64,000 bases of DNA from Certhia americana (GCA_018697195.1 CM031879.1:35823408-35887407); one strand, 5' to 3'. Positions 25,301 through 38,200 are shown, counted from the first letter of the stretch. The notes: a model not told the origin generated them from the sequence alone. Numbers and translations are program-made.

Positions 25301-28300
25301 CTTATTTCTGCTTATTAGATACATATTTCATACAGAGTGTAAACCAATAATCTGCTTGTAAAGCTGGCTGGCATTGGCTCTCATCAAAGTGGCAGGCAGA
25401 GAGTTGCAGTTAATGGCAATAACAGAGAGTGCCTGCTTGCTGGGTGGCAGCACCTCGGCATTTCCCCTCCTTCCCTGCTGTGGGACTGAAATTCATGAGT
25501 TTGAAAGCTGCTTATGCCTTCATAGTCATTAAGGTGGTACTTGTCAACAGTAGCAATTAATGGCAACTGTAACATCTAAATATGAGGAATGTCAGCACCA
25601 CCTGGAATTCCTGGAAAGAGAAAAGCCTGTGGACTTGTCTTTTGCAGCAAGGGAACCTCCATTGCCATGACTGTTATGCAATCAGATGGACATTTTATTG
25701 TTTTCACTTCTACTTAATATGCTTGTTAGCTTACTAGTATGTGTTGGGATGCATACATTTTGGTGTTTGAAGGATTTTTCCAGGTGTTTCACCTCCTAAT
25801 GGTTGGCAGAGCAGCAGTGGCCCCTAACTGCACCCTGGGAAGCACTACTGTTCAGTCTGCTCTTCTGTTCTGAAAAGTCCTTGTCTGCCCTGGAGCAGTT
25901 GTGACTATGCAAGTAACAAGAGTCATTTTGACCATCCAAAGGTGAAGTCTGGCCTTGCCTTATTCCTTTACTTTAAATAAAAAAACCCAAACATATTAAA
26001 TGAACAGTTATTTTCAAACTGCCTAAAATTCTTCAGTATTTTAAAATGAAATGCAAGAGGAAGGATTAACAAATAACAATTTTTTTAGCAGAAAGCCCAA
26101 GCTAGAAAATTGTCTCATATCTGTTTCCCAGGCATGTATGGGCATTTTTCCTGGAAAGGCATAGCGTTCAGCTATAATGTGAATAACCTGTGAAAACATA
26201 GTATAGGTCAGTCATTTCACACTGGTCTTCCAATACTATGATATTTTCAAGCACATGTTTTAAAATCCATGCAAAGACTTAGCAAGTAATTTTGCATATG
26301 TTCTTCTGTCTGGAGGACTTTGGAATAGACCTGCAGAAACAAAGCCCTGATTTTGTATTGATGAATCTGGAAATGACAATGCATTTATATAAAACATATT
26401 TTTTGGCTGAAGGGATATGAGGAGATCAGAGATACAATACAAATTATATCAAATACAGAATATGTGACCCATTTAAATGAAAATTTTCCCTTTTTTGAGA
26501 GCTCCAGTGTTCTGAATAAGAAGTAGCCTTTTTCCTGCTCTGAACTCTCTTAATGGCCATTTTAATGACTGCCTACTCAAATTTAAAGCCAGCTGTTTAA
26601 TTACTAAATGCCAATATTTATGGAAGCCCAACACATACAAGTGATAATGATACAATTCAATATTTATGGTGAGCAGATTTTTGGTAACTATCAACACTGA
26701 GCAATCACAGTACTCTCTGTACTGCCACTAATTTCAGAGGACAATGAACAAGATTTCCTTTAAATTTAAAATTCAGAGACTATTCACCCTTTACCTTTTC
26801 AGTGACTTTAGACCCAGCATGTAGTAGCAGCAAGAAAGAACTATGATTTCTTATCTCTGAAAACCATTGTTGAATTGATGGAGTGAGGGATATTTTTAGG
26901 GTGCTGGGACTAGTTTGCAAGTGGTGGAGAATGTGATGAGGTGTGCAGCAGGAAGACAGTACTCAGTGCTCTGTCTTTTGCACAATAGCTCAGTGATTGG
27001 AACATTTGGAGAGCAGGAAGAAGAGGTGGTCAGAGAATGAAATTCCCTTTGCCTCTTAAAATCCTGGTTTTTGCTAGTAAACTCCAAGGCCCCTTAGAAA
27101 AACTGATCAAAAGCAGAGGCATGTCTTGAGTTTAGGTCCTGTAAGATGCAAAGGTCCTTGTTGAGTGTTAAATCGTTCTCCAAGAGTTAGATGACTCAAA
27201 TTCACCTACACTCTGGTTTTGCTGGACTTTAGCCAGTGGGCACCAGATCCAAAAGCCTGTGAGGATGGTGTAGGACAGACATCATGGAGGGAGGGACTGC
27301 ACTGGCTGACTTTCTTTCCATGTAGTAAGGGAAAAATTCAAATTTGAACATTAAGGAAGCTGTTTCTGTCTACTGCTGATTTCTGTACTTACATGTTTAG
27401 GTTGCAATTATATTTACCACATAACTGCATCCAGAGAAGAACCTTGGGTTTATATTTTATTCAAGAGAAAACTCTCTACTGTTGCAATATTTTATAGTAC
27501 TAGAAATGATAGTAGAAATTATGTCAGTAGCTCACACCATTTCCTGCAGAGCCTGTTTCACAAAGACATGCTGTAGGGCAATCAATATTCATCTGAAATA
27601 ATGAAAGGTGTAAATTAAATGGAATAAAATTAAATTAAATTGACGAAATATTCATTCTGCCTGGGAATGACCATACAGATATATAATGCAGTTTAAATAA
27701 TGCATCCTAAATATTTTCCTTTAGGTAATTTGATTACTGTTCCTGACCAGCCCCATGTAATAATCAGATGTTCTCTGCTGGAGCATTAACCAGGCTTTTG
27801 CCTTTAGAAGACTGATCTGAAGATCTGAAAAAAGATTTCGTTGAATTCACGGGGATTTGCATCAGAGACCCGGCTCGCAGGGCTGGCGGCAGGGAGAGGG
27901 AGTAGCAGGGGTGTGGCCTGCCTGGCTGTAAAATCAGCGTGTAACATAACAGAGAACATCCACAGGATGTCAGTGCAAAGGCTCATCTGGGCCTGCTTCC
28001 TCTCTCCCTGCACATTATTGAGGGAAAGGAATACAAGAACAAAGAAGTGTGTTTGCTCCTGGGTCCGTGGAGGCGGGATGGTACGGAAGTGCAGGAGGGG
28101 GAGCATCTCTGTATGCCCCCAAAGCAACAGGAGAATCCCTGGACTATGGGTCAAAATTAGGTTAGAAGCCTCAATGGACCACTCTTTTATGATTTTCTTT
28201 CTCTTCTGTAAAATTTTTATAGCAACTAAACTCCATGTGAAAAAGCCTTTTTTTAAAATCCATTGTACTTTAGCTGCAGGTAAAGTACAATTGTGTCCCC

Positions 28301-28454
28301 TGTCCTATCCTGGCTTTCTGTCCCTAGGAACAGCAGTGGCTTCTGTACCCAGAATAATTAAATAATAGTAGAATAAATGAAGATTTTTATTACTGTCATT
28401 TACTTGTGGAGGCTGAGAGGAGGCAAGTTAATGAAATGTCAATGATTAGGAAAA

Positions 28455-28455
<1 letters not shown>
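22331..28455. other. Long non-coding stretch
   Basis: Holds a T17-type run at 22555-22573, an (AAAT)n run at 23453-23471 and AT-rich spacer. A moderately CpG-bearing patch at 27840-28145 is open on both strands (174 codons +, 116 codons -), without recognisable motifs. The block 26460-26690, with TTTAATTACTAAATG and AATGGCCATTTTAATGA phrases, has the look of an unannotated conserved element, but I have no test. No transposon ends recognised. Confidence 0.45.
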
Positions 28456-28502
<47 letters not shown>

Positions 28503-28503
28503 A
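28456..28503. repeat. (AAAG)12 microsatellite
   Basis: About twelve uninterrupted GAAA units: a pure purine tract on the + strand and pyrimidine on the other, which can adopt triplex structures. Confidence 0.97.
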
Positions 28504-31500
28504 TATTCTTTTTTTCAAGTAGAGGGATGTAGTGAGGCAAGCAGAGCCAGAAGCCCTGTGTTTTCAGCCAGTATTTGATCATAACACTCAAATTCTTTTA
28601 GTTTTTTTCCAAATGTGTGAAACAGAAATGTGTAGTATACATGACAACATGGGCTACTATGATTATAATCTGAATATTATTTTGAAGGCCTTGATTACAC
28701 TAGAGAAGCCAAACACATGGGGTTTCTTTGTCCTTACTATAAATAGCTTGCTTGCATTGGCACTGTCCTTACATAAATGGGTTAAATTACCACTTATATT
28801 TACATATATGTACATAAAAAATTGTTCGTATTGAATGTGCTTGCAAGTAACTGTAAAATAGCAGTTATCAACCTCTTTAGATCCCACTCTTCTCTTTTGA
28901 TTGTAACTGGCATAATTTCTGATACTTGGTTTTCCCATGTTGCAAATTTTCTCTTTTGCTCCATTTTTTATTTTGTTCAGTAAGGCAAAGAATTGATGTA
29001 ACTGAAGCTCATTTTCCTGTATGACATATGGTAATAGCAATTAAAAACTGTCTTCTTTTGAACAAAATATACATATATATTATTTCAGATATTATGGCTC
29101 ATATCTGAAAGCTTCATTAGCAGTGATCCATGAAACCAGATCTTTGACATGAAGGTGTGAAGTAGGTCCTGAAACAGAATGAAAGGGTCATTTTTGCAAA
29201 TACACATTAAATATTTGCCACTGATTCCAACAGTCTTTACTGAACGGCGGTGCATGTAGATTTTGTTTGCTGTGCTCTTGCCCCCACCTGATAGGGAGAG
29301 TAAGTCAGCAGTTAAACTAAATGACCCATTAAGCAACAGTTACAAAGAGATACAAATGCCTCTTCCTCACTGATTTTGAATAAAGCATGCTGAACAAAAG
29401 ACTGATATTTTGAAAAGTTATTTACAAGAATGAATAATAACAACCTTTGATCCACAATTCTGTATCTGTGATTATCTCTCCACTTCTTCCCTCAACCAAA
29501 AATCCTCAGCTCTTAGTCATGATTCATTTTGATTCCTAATCTCCATATTTCAAGGAATTCAGAAGAGTAAATGTGCATAGTTCACATCTTATTTACTAAA
29601 CAGGTTCAAGTCTCTTCAGTACCACTGAGCATATATATTGTTTTTTGTGCTTTAGTAGTTTATTCAAAAGCATCACCTTTCCTTATTTCCTTTTAATTGT
29701 TTTTTAACTGGGGTTATGGAAGTGTTGAGATGTTACAGAGCATGTAAATCACCATTATGGCAAAAAAGCAGACAGGAGGTGGTCTGAAAACAGACTACTC
29801 AGACAACCTGGTTCTCCTTATTCCCACCCACTGCCATGTCTGTCTTAGCCTCATATTAGAAATACATTATTATATAGCTGCTTTCTGTGTATTATAAAAG
29901 CAAAGACAATGCAAGTCTTGACACTGCCTGTGCCTTACGAGTGAAGTGCAAAGTCAGCAAGACAGCAGTGGAAGTACGACTGGGAGGTTTCTTTAATGGC
30001 TTACTGGCACCATATGAAGACTGTATTAGTTATTTACTGCTGACATGGCAAGATACTCCCTCAACAGGGATCATGGATCGAAAGAAAAGAGGTATTGCCA
30101 GCCTGAAATCTAAACTGCCCAGCCACATACCCTGGTATGTGCCTGCTGTCAGCTTCCTTCGAGGTTTTGTGGCTAGCTAAGATTTATCATTTATATTAAG
30201 TCTTTAAATGAAGTCTGAGCATGAAATGAACTCAAAGGAGATGCCAAGTCATTGTAACCTCCTCAGCTGTGGAGGTGGCCATTTGGCAGCCTCTGTTCTG
30301 TACAAGAAATGGCACATCTAAGACAAGGATAGAGGTACTACCATCCCAGCTGCCTTCCTAGGGATTTATATTCAAAGGCGCACCCTGTGAGTTAAATGAG
30401 GGAATCTGGATCAAATAGGCAAAATACAGTCAATGTGTTCAGGAATAAAACCAGTGAAAAAACGCCTGTCTCCCTGCCTTTGTATCCATGTCGCATTGTC
30501 ACACGAGGACATACATTTTAAGGAAACTTCCAACTTGCATGGATTTAACCCTTCAAAACAATAACTCCATACCCCAAAGGATGGCAGGGAGATCATTTGA
30601 TGTACCTATTAAACTCTTTTCATTATTCATTGGATGTCTAGAGAAGCGTTTTGACTGATGTAACTCTATATACCCAACAGGCTGGTGCCAGCCTTTCCAT
30701 TAAACGGGTGCAAGGACTACCTGAGCTGCCTGCACAGGGACAGCCACAGCCCTGTACTAACCCTTATCAACCTATGCACAAGTGAGAAAAGATAAACCAA
30801 TGCATGGAGGAGCCCTAGCCTGTCAGTCTCTCTGCTCAGGATAACCTAAACCTTTTATTTACACTTAGCTGGAGCTGAACACACTCAGGAAGTAAAGCCA
30901 AAGTTGTTAATTTGAGGACAGGATTTCTGCTACCATTTAAATACTAGACAGGGTACTCTCCCTGAGTCCCCTGTTCTGAATTTGGAGGAGGAAGGCACAA
31001 TTCCGCTGTGGTGATATAAAGAGTCTGGAATTGCACAGACAATAATGAATAAAGGCTCACTTTTCCTATATATTTATCTCTCTGCCAGCTGAAGCAGTTT
31101 CCTTATCAGCTTCAATGTTAACTCTGGCCAGATGCCCCGGCCCTGGTCTGCTACATCACTCCCGCTCATACCCATTGCCTCAGAAAGCCTTTCAAGATTC
31201 CATCAGCCATTACTGCCTTCTCATTCTCAGTTAAAATAAAAATCAGGACTGAGGCAACATGATGATTACACAACCACTCCCAGATGGGCTCTGAACTTGC
31301 CCCACGGTGACCCCACAGGAGCCCATTGCACATGCACATTCAATGAAGAAATGGAATGACAATTTGAAATTCAGGGGGAGCATTTACATTCTCTAAGGCT
31401 ACCTCTGTTCCAGAGAAGCTTTTTGTTTAAAACACAGTTTTGTATGTCATTCTCATTAAGCCTATTAATCCCCTAAAGTAATTTTTATTTACCTTTTCTT

Positions 31501-32657
31501 GCCCTTTTGCAGCACTGTCACCACAACTGCTTTTTGGTTTATGAAAATGGAAGGAAAAGGAATTTGTGTATATAAAAAATAAATCTTTCAACTGAATTTT
31601 GTCTTGAAAGTAGAGAACTTTCCTCAAGACCACTCAAGTAAGATCAGGGGAGTGCAGTAGTCTCCTTGTCTTCATTTCTTTTGGCCTTTTAATGTTCTAT
31701 TATTCTCTTCATTTTCTTACAAAAAAATACTTGTTTTAAAGGCAGAAACAGTATATGTGAGTATATCTTGAAGGAAGCCAGCCAATACCCAGGTACCAAA
31801 CATCCTGCTTAAACCCCAAAATCCCAGCCGCTCAAATGTTTTTCTTCCAAAAGAGTGGGGTGAATTCTCTTGGACTGCCATGGAAACAGGCTGGGTAGAG
31901 TTGTCAAAGGGAATAGGAGTTCAATTGTACAAATAATCTGCAGTTAATGTGAGTACTGCTCATTGCCAAGGTATAAATACTATACTTCATAAGAAAAAAG
32001 TTTCTAGCAGATGTTCCTGTAATCCTATTCTATTTCCTCCAGTTGCATGATATGACTTTTCAGTGTTATTCATATGTTGAAAAAACCTTTAATGAACACA
32101 ATTTAAGAAATAATTCATCACTGGCAGGGAAATGGAATAGATGACCTTAATGATTTCCAATTTCTACTGTTTTCTTGTTATACTAACTATGCTCGTAACT
32201 AGAAGACAAAAGAAAAAATTTTTCTGTTGTAAAATCATCCATGTAATTTTTTTAGAAAAGTAAAAAAAAACTTGGTAAAAAGTCATGCCCCACAATTAAG
32301 TACTTGGACAAGAACTGCGCATCAGCCAGGCTTGGCAAACAGCTTTATGTGTGGGAAGGTATGCTGGACTGTGCCCTGGCCTCAGTACACTACATTTCTC
32401 ATGGCATTTACTGTATAATTTCCTGAAACATTAAACTAAACACTATTTTTTTTTTTCTTTCTTGCTTACCGAACACAAATTAAATTCCCAAGAAGTGCAG
32501 CTTCTCATATTCACAGGGTTGTACCTTCTCTCCTTTCTCTCTTCCAATCTGGAGATTGTTTGATTGTAAATTTTGAAAAATCTCTTCCTGGGAAATCATC
32601 CTTACAATAAAAAGAGGGGAGAGAAAGAAGTAATAAAAGTATTTGTTTTTACTAGAA
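28504..32657. other. Non-coding stretch
   Basis: Open frames are at most 125 codons and unrecognised. The block 30950-31330 is denser in mixed-composition sequence (for example ACAATAATGAATAAAGG and CCATTGCACATGCACATTC) and could be a conserved element. No repeats of note apart from short A/T runs. Confidence 0.45.
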
Positions 32658-32808
32658 GAAAGCAATGGTTTCAAACTGAAAGAGGTCAGATTTAGACTAG
32701 ATACAAGGAAGAAATTCTTTACTGAGAGGCTGGTGAGGCACTGAACTGGCTGCCCAGAGAAGTTGTGGATATCACATCCCTGGAAGTGTTCAATACCACA
32801 TCAGCTGG
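32658..32808 (+). mobile_element. CR1 LINE 3' UTR, left piece
   Basis: Sequence from TGGTTTCAAACTGAAAGAGG through TAGACTAGATACAAGGAAGA, the CTGCCCAGAGAAGTTGTGGA block and CATCCCTGGAAGTGTTCAA is the CR1 region just downstream of ORF2, on the + strand. It breaks off at about GCTGG (32804-32808), where an LTR begins, and resumes in the same phase of the consensus at 33171. The two pieces are therefore one old CR1 copy split by a later insertion. Confidence 0.88.
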
Positions 32809-33170
32809 TGTGGGGCTGACAATTCTGTGTCTCTGAAACTTCATAGCTGAAGGCCTATCACGATCTTTTCTTCCCAAGGGAAAGCTTCTCACTTTCCCAA
32901 GAGAAATTTTGTAAACATACTCTCCAAACAATATTCTTTCTCAAAACAACAGGTGGTGTTTTTCATCCCTGTTTTCATAACATAGAATACATTGTTTCTC
33001 TTACTCAGCCAATGGTAGTAGGGAAGGTGGTGTTCCCATTCACCAATCACTTTTTACTTAGCAAAGTACCTTATATAAGGTGTTCCGTCTGTTAATAAAG
33101 ATTCCTCTTTTCAGCCTTCTGATGAACTTAATTGGAGTCTGTGTGTTTCTGTTCGTAAATAACAGCGACA
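32809..33170 (+). mobile_element. Solo LTR inserted into CR1
   Basis: A 362-base segment interrupts the CR1 copy. It starts TGTGGGGC and ends GCGACA, the TG...CA form of retroviral LTRs. It carries TATATAA at 33072-33078 and an AATAAA signal at 33094-33099, only about 20 bases later. GCTGG lies directly before the element and again one base after its CA end (33172-33176). This fits a 5-bp target duplication, but the one-base offset leaves the ends uncertain. There is no internal region and no reading frame, so it is a solo LTR left by recombination. The family was not identified. Confidence 0.75.
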
Positions 33171-33283
33171 GGCTGGGACTGTGAGCTACCTGGTCTAGTG
33201 GAAAGTATTCCTGCCTGTGGAGCACTGACTGGAACTGAGTCATCTTTAGTGTCTTTTCCAATTCAAACCATTGTATGATTTTT
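33171..33283 (+). mobile_element. CR1 LINE 3' end, right piece
   Basis: GGCTGGGACTGTGAGCTACC, TGGTCTAGTGGAAAGTATTC, TGGAACTGAGTCATCTTTAG and TTCCAATTCAAACCATTGTA continue the CR1 3' UTR to its terminus. The terminal octamers have decayed to GTATGATTTT. Confidence 0.9.
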
Positions 33284-34866
33284 TGGTTTTTAGTGCTCAC
33301 TTAACTTCCCATCAGGAAAGTGTAGGCTGCTGTTTTTATTTCCTGTATTTACCAGAGATGTGTAAATTGCTCTGGAGAAAGAAGGATCAGTTCAAGCAAT
33401 GGCAACAGGCTGGCCAACACTGGGTGCCCCAGCTGAAGGATGGAGATGAAACAAATATTCCTCCCCATGACTACAGTGCTGTCATGCAGTTCAGTACGTC
33501 ATGTGCAATATATCTGAGTTTCTTTTAGTTACTTCTCAGCAGAACCAGCAGAAAAGGCTTTTTTTCCCCAGGTTTCTTCATTCTGTAATTAATTGTAATG
33601 AATCCTTTGCAACATATTTTTATCTAACACTTCCCATTAAAATATAGTATTTTTATTAAAGAACTTCATGTCTGAAAAAGTGTTTTCATCAGCTTTCAAT
33701 AAATTAGTTTTGTAATCAAAATATTTATTTCCTTTGTTAAATGTCAAGATTAGATTTAGTCTAAAAATTAAGTAAATAATTTTGAAACAGTCTTTCAAGA
33801 AGTAAATCAAAGCTGGAAGTTAGATGGATGCTAGTGGAAAGTACAAATGGAAGCATGAGAGCTTCTGTCTCAGGATATTGCACTCTCTGATAAAATGTAA
33901 CAAACAAATATGCATTTAAAAATTTAAAAATGTAGATTATTGAATCTGTAATTGCTATCTTTGATGTAGGTACAGTAGGTATTTGGTTAGGATATATTTG
34001 AAGGAGCTAATGCTATGTGCAGAGGACAAACTTCAGTTACAACATATGGCACTTTTTCTTCACAAACTTTCTTACACTTTCTTTCATTATTGAATTTCAG
34101 CCAGGTATTGCAATGCATATACCAAATAGAGGGAATGCTGTTCCCATTTTGGCAATAAATGAATCAAAGTTACCAATATTTCAAGCAGACTTTACTGCTT
34201 AATACAATTAAGCAGAATTAAGGGTTTATAAATCATCTTTTTTTAGATATCATAGGCTATCTTAAAAAAAAACCAAACAAGACATGTATTATTAATTTCC
34301 CCACACAGATGAAGTGCTGATCCCTCTGAAATGCAAGCAAAAAGATGTAAAATATAAGTCAGTATCAGTACAGGTTAGGGAAACAATTCATGGCTGAGTT
34401 GGCTTCTCATGCCTCCACCAGCACTACTACCATTCCCCTGGCAAGCAATCCAAATCCAGGCTGGGACATGAACCCAGACACACCAAGTCAAGCTGCAAGT
34501 GTTTGAAGATCTGAACCACTTGTGCCTTTTCTGAGCCCTCCTCTGCTGCACCTCCCTTTCATGCTGCTCAATCCAAAAGCAGTGGGAGTTCCAGGAGGAG
34601 GTGGCTAAGAGCAGATTTGGGTCCCTGGGCTATTTGTTTTTTGAGTTAAAAAGACTAAAGTGGTTTCAGTCGTATAATATACACATTGCTTGTCAAGTTA
34701 AGATCAAAGCAGCTTTAGTTATATGAGAATAGAAGATGTCTGCACCTGGCAAACTCCTATTTTTCCTTCAGGTATGCTATACGTTCATCAAAGAGCAACT
34801 TCACAAGACATACTTTTAGCTGTCACCCACTCCTAAAAATATTGCATCTGCCTTCTTTCCTCAAAA
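33284..34866. other. AT-rich non-coding stretch, nothing recognised
   Basis: Open frames of up to 85 codons, short A/T runs, no repeat family recognised. Confidence 0.5.
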
Positions 34867-34872
34867 AGATAG
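34867..34872. repeat. Left 6-bp target-site duplication AGATAG
   Basis: AGATAG lies immediately outside the TG end of the LTR and recurs exactly after its CA end. Confidence 0.85.
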
Positions 34873-35208
34873 TGTAAATTCCTCTGTCCCTTCAACCCCC
34901 CCACAAGCTGCCAGCCCAGATTTAGGGGGAGTATTGGAAGAGGGAATTACAGAATAGGGTAGAGAGAGTTACAAAAGAGGCCCCCTTACCCCAGGATGTA
35001 TTCCAAGGCCTTTATTCCTTGAAGGGATCCAGAGCGAGAGAGAGCGATCACATGGGGGGAGAGGGGATTTTATCACCTTTGAGGTCAGGGTCAGGTGACC
35101 TGTCCGATGGCTATAGGTCAGGAGACCAGGGGGCAGGTAACCCAGGCCAGGTTACAGTTTCTGGGGGAGGGGTTTTGGGGGAAAAACATTTCTAAAGGGA
35201 ATACAACA
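34873..35208 (-). mobile_element. Solo LTR, class II (ERVK-like), minus strand
   Basis: A 336-base element starts TGTAAATT and ends ATACAACA on the + strand, flanked by perfect AGATAG repeats. The 6-bp duplication is typical of beta-retroviral (ERVK) integrases. On the minus strand the order is U3, an ATAAAA box (35068-35073), an AATAAA polyadenylation signal (35011-35016) and a short U5, so transcription would run leftward. U3 is unusually dense in nuclear-receptor half-sites and contains a CTCF-like core. No gag, pol or env sequence lies beside it. The ends are exact if the duplication is accepted; the family label is inference. Confidence 0.82.
35082..35155. promoter_or_regulatory. Nuclear-receptor half-site cluster in LTR U3
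   Basis: AGGTCA (35082-35087) and GGGTCA (35088-35093) abut as a direct repeat with no spacer. GGTCAGGTGACC (35089-35100) makes an inverted pair with a two-base spacer, and a further AGGTCA lies at 35115-35120. CAGGGGGCAG (35127-35136) matches the CTCF core. GTAACC and GGTTAC (35137-35142, 35150-35155) form an inverted repeat. Occupancy is unknown. Confidence 0.4.
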
Positions 35209-35214
35209 AGATAG
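35209..35214. repeat. Right 6-bp target-site duplication AGATAG
   Basis: Exact copy of the left AGATAG, directly after the CA end of the LTR. Confidence 0.85.
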
Positions 35215-38200
35215 AATGGGGCTTTTTTCAGCCCCAGCCATCTTCCCACTGTGCAGAGATGGGGACTGTGCTCTGCCCTCAGCCTGGGGACAGGAGTTCA
35301 CTCTCTCCTGCTCCCAACGGTGTAAGGAACAAACTTGTGAACAGGAGACACTAACAGTAGCAGGTGTCTCTCACTTTTTAAAAACTTTTTCTCCCTTTTT
35401 TTTTCTTTTTTTTTTGTCACTTTCCAGTATTCTGTGAGCAGTAAACATGCTGAAATATATGCAGGGGTAACTAAATTTTTTGTGCTTGTCATTGTTTCAC
35501 TAAAAATTTAGGAGTTTGCCAAGATACAAATCAAACCAACAGGAATCACTGTCAGTGGGAATTTTTTTCCATGTTGAAAAAATTTAACAATTAAATTGTA
35601 TCATTTATTCTGACATGTTGAGATCTCAGTCATTATTGCAAGGGCCAAGCACTCATTCTGGATTATATCTCCCAATTATATGACCAAGTATGCCTTCAGT
35701 ACAATGGTCTTTTTGCCAAAAGATTTGATGTTCCATAGAAGATGCAATTACTACACAGAGTTTGTGCAAATAAAGTAAAATACGCTACTACTGACATATG
35801 TATAGACCTGACAAAGAAATGCAGTACCAGAGCTAAAATGTAAAGTGACTCATGGATCAAGTGGTTGTTTTTAATGCTCTTAATAATAAAATCCTCTGCT
35901 GTTGTTTTTAAATAAATATAGTCAAATTTGGAAAGTGAATATAAGAACATGATGTAGCCACTGTAGGATAATAGCTTACATGACTGAAAAAAATAAGCAC
36001 TCCCTTCCCTGCCCCCAATTTATCTGGAATTGTTTAAAGGTAAAAACTACAAAACCAAAATTTACTGAGCTGTTTTTTCTGAAGTGTGGACTATACAGTG
36101 GTAATAATGAAAATAAGAACAAACCTCCTGGGATTGTGGTGCTAGTTTGCCCTGCCAGATACAGAAACATTTCTATACTTGTAGTATTTTATGTTGTTTT
36201 TAATTTTCTTTCATTTCTAGGGAACAACAGTACCTTAGGTCATTTTGATGTCAGATTTTGCTTCAAATCATTTCTGTATGAGATGCATTTCTTCTCTTTG
36301 GATACTTCAGGAAAACATTATGAGGAGCCTGAAAATTGATTATATGAGCTGTGGCCATGATGCAGCCTTATCGAAAGATCATGAGCACTAACTTTCCTTG
36401 CCAGCAACTATTAAAATATGTAAACCAGCATTTTAAAGAGTTTGAGTTGACTCTAAACAGCTTTTAAAAGATGTTGACAAAAGTACTTATGGGTATTTTT
36501 CCCTACGCTCATACAACTGTCCTTAATGCAATAATCATAATAAATATATCCAGACTGGAAGAAACAGAGCCTGAGAGCTTGTCCATCTTTCCTAAGAGTT
36601 TCTATTGTTCTCATAAAAGTTTCTCTACAACTCTCTTCTCTTGGATAAACTGTGACATAACCATGCTGCCATAATAAGCAGTAACAATAGAAATCAAATT
36701 CAGAGCTTCAAAACTTATTTTACAAGGAAAACAGATAATGAAATCATAAGTAGTGTAAATATGCATTCATGGGAAAAATTGCCTAAGCCCTGTATGGCTC
36801 TGAAAGAGCAAGCTTTCCAGTTATTTTTGAATATTCTGATCAGCATGGAAAACGCAGGGAAGTCCTATTTTGCAGAGCTGATTTGCTTCCTCTGTGAGCC
36901 ATGACAAGGTCAGAATCCCTGGAAGCACGCTGCTCCTTACCTCAAGCTTTCTTGGAGCTTCTGCCTTGCTTCTGGCTTGGACGACCTTGAAAGACAAAAA
37001 GGAGAAAGCTTTTTACAAAAAATGCACTTTTTACCAGGGGTGACTCAATCTATTAAATCGCTGATCCTGCTCCCCGAGCACAAAGGGAAGACTGAGTGCC
37101 CACGATGACACTGGAACCTCGTGTCATTGCTGTGAGTCCCTCCCGGCTACACCCCTCTCCCTTACACTCGGAACACTGACAGCACTGCTGGAGACCAAGC
37201 TGGGGCTTAAATGCAGCCCTTTTTATTTTGGACAGTAATTCACTAATATTTAGGGACAGAGAGGATTTGGGTTTAAGTACTTATTACAGCCTATTTCTGC
37301 CTTGGCAGGAGGAGGTGAGAAGTACTGACCACCTGAAGCAGGGAAGAATGGAAATGTGCCAAAGACCAGAGAGCTTGACAGACCACGCAGAGCAGATTTT
37401 TGTGGAAGCTGTGGGATTGCTGCTCTCACCTGCCTCATGACCTGCCTTTCTTTTCCTGTATATTACTTCCATTTCTACTACTTATAGTGTCTTCTTTTGT
37501 TGCTCTATTTGCTTCTTACTATGAATTAATATGCTGTTCAAAGCTAAATATAACTGAATTGATAAAGATAGGTTGTTTATATTTTCTCAGAATTTAAATG
37601 CCACAGAAGAAAAGTGGTGGACTTGAGCAGATCAAACATTGTGCTGCTCCCACAGCCCCGTGTAAGTGTTTTGATGTCAGGTGCATTGTTTGGCAGCTTT
37701 AGTTTGGGTAGTCAGGACCTGTTTTGTTTTCTGCCATAATTTCTTGCTGGAAGAACACAAGAATCCAAGCACCATTCCGGCTGGTGAGGAACTTCTCCAT
37801 CCATTTTGAAAAGACAGGGCTGCAGCTTTAGGGTACAGAGCATCTCCTTTAAAAGCCTAATTTTTGATCCCTGTCTGACACTGTCAGGAGGAGATCACTG
37901 GAAATGCTGAGGGTGGCAGGATAGAGGACCAGCATAGGAGACTCTCCACAGCCTGCTCTCATGCACTGCTGTCTCTGACAGTGACTTACACAAGCAAATC
38001 TTTGGAGAAGTGATGTACTGCCTACTGTACTGGCTACTGGGGTAGCTGCTTCTTAATCCACATCTCTCCTGTTTGTCTTCTGGAAAATGCATTATTTCCT
38101 CTTCTGCTTCAGGGATAAACAGGGGGAAGCTGTTTCACCTGAGATCTATACAAGAAGCAGGATTTCCTCTGTCCTCCTCCTATCTGGGACAGTAGAGTCC

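Noticed and set aside
27841..28365. 174-codon + open frame with overlapping 116-codon minus frame
   Set aside because: Frames open on both strands in a slightly GC-richer patch are expected by chance; no domain seen.
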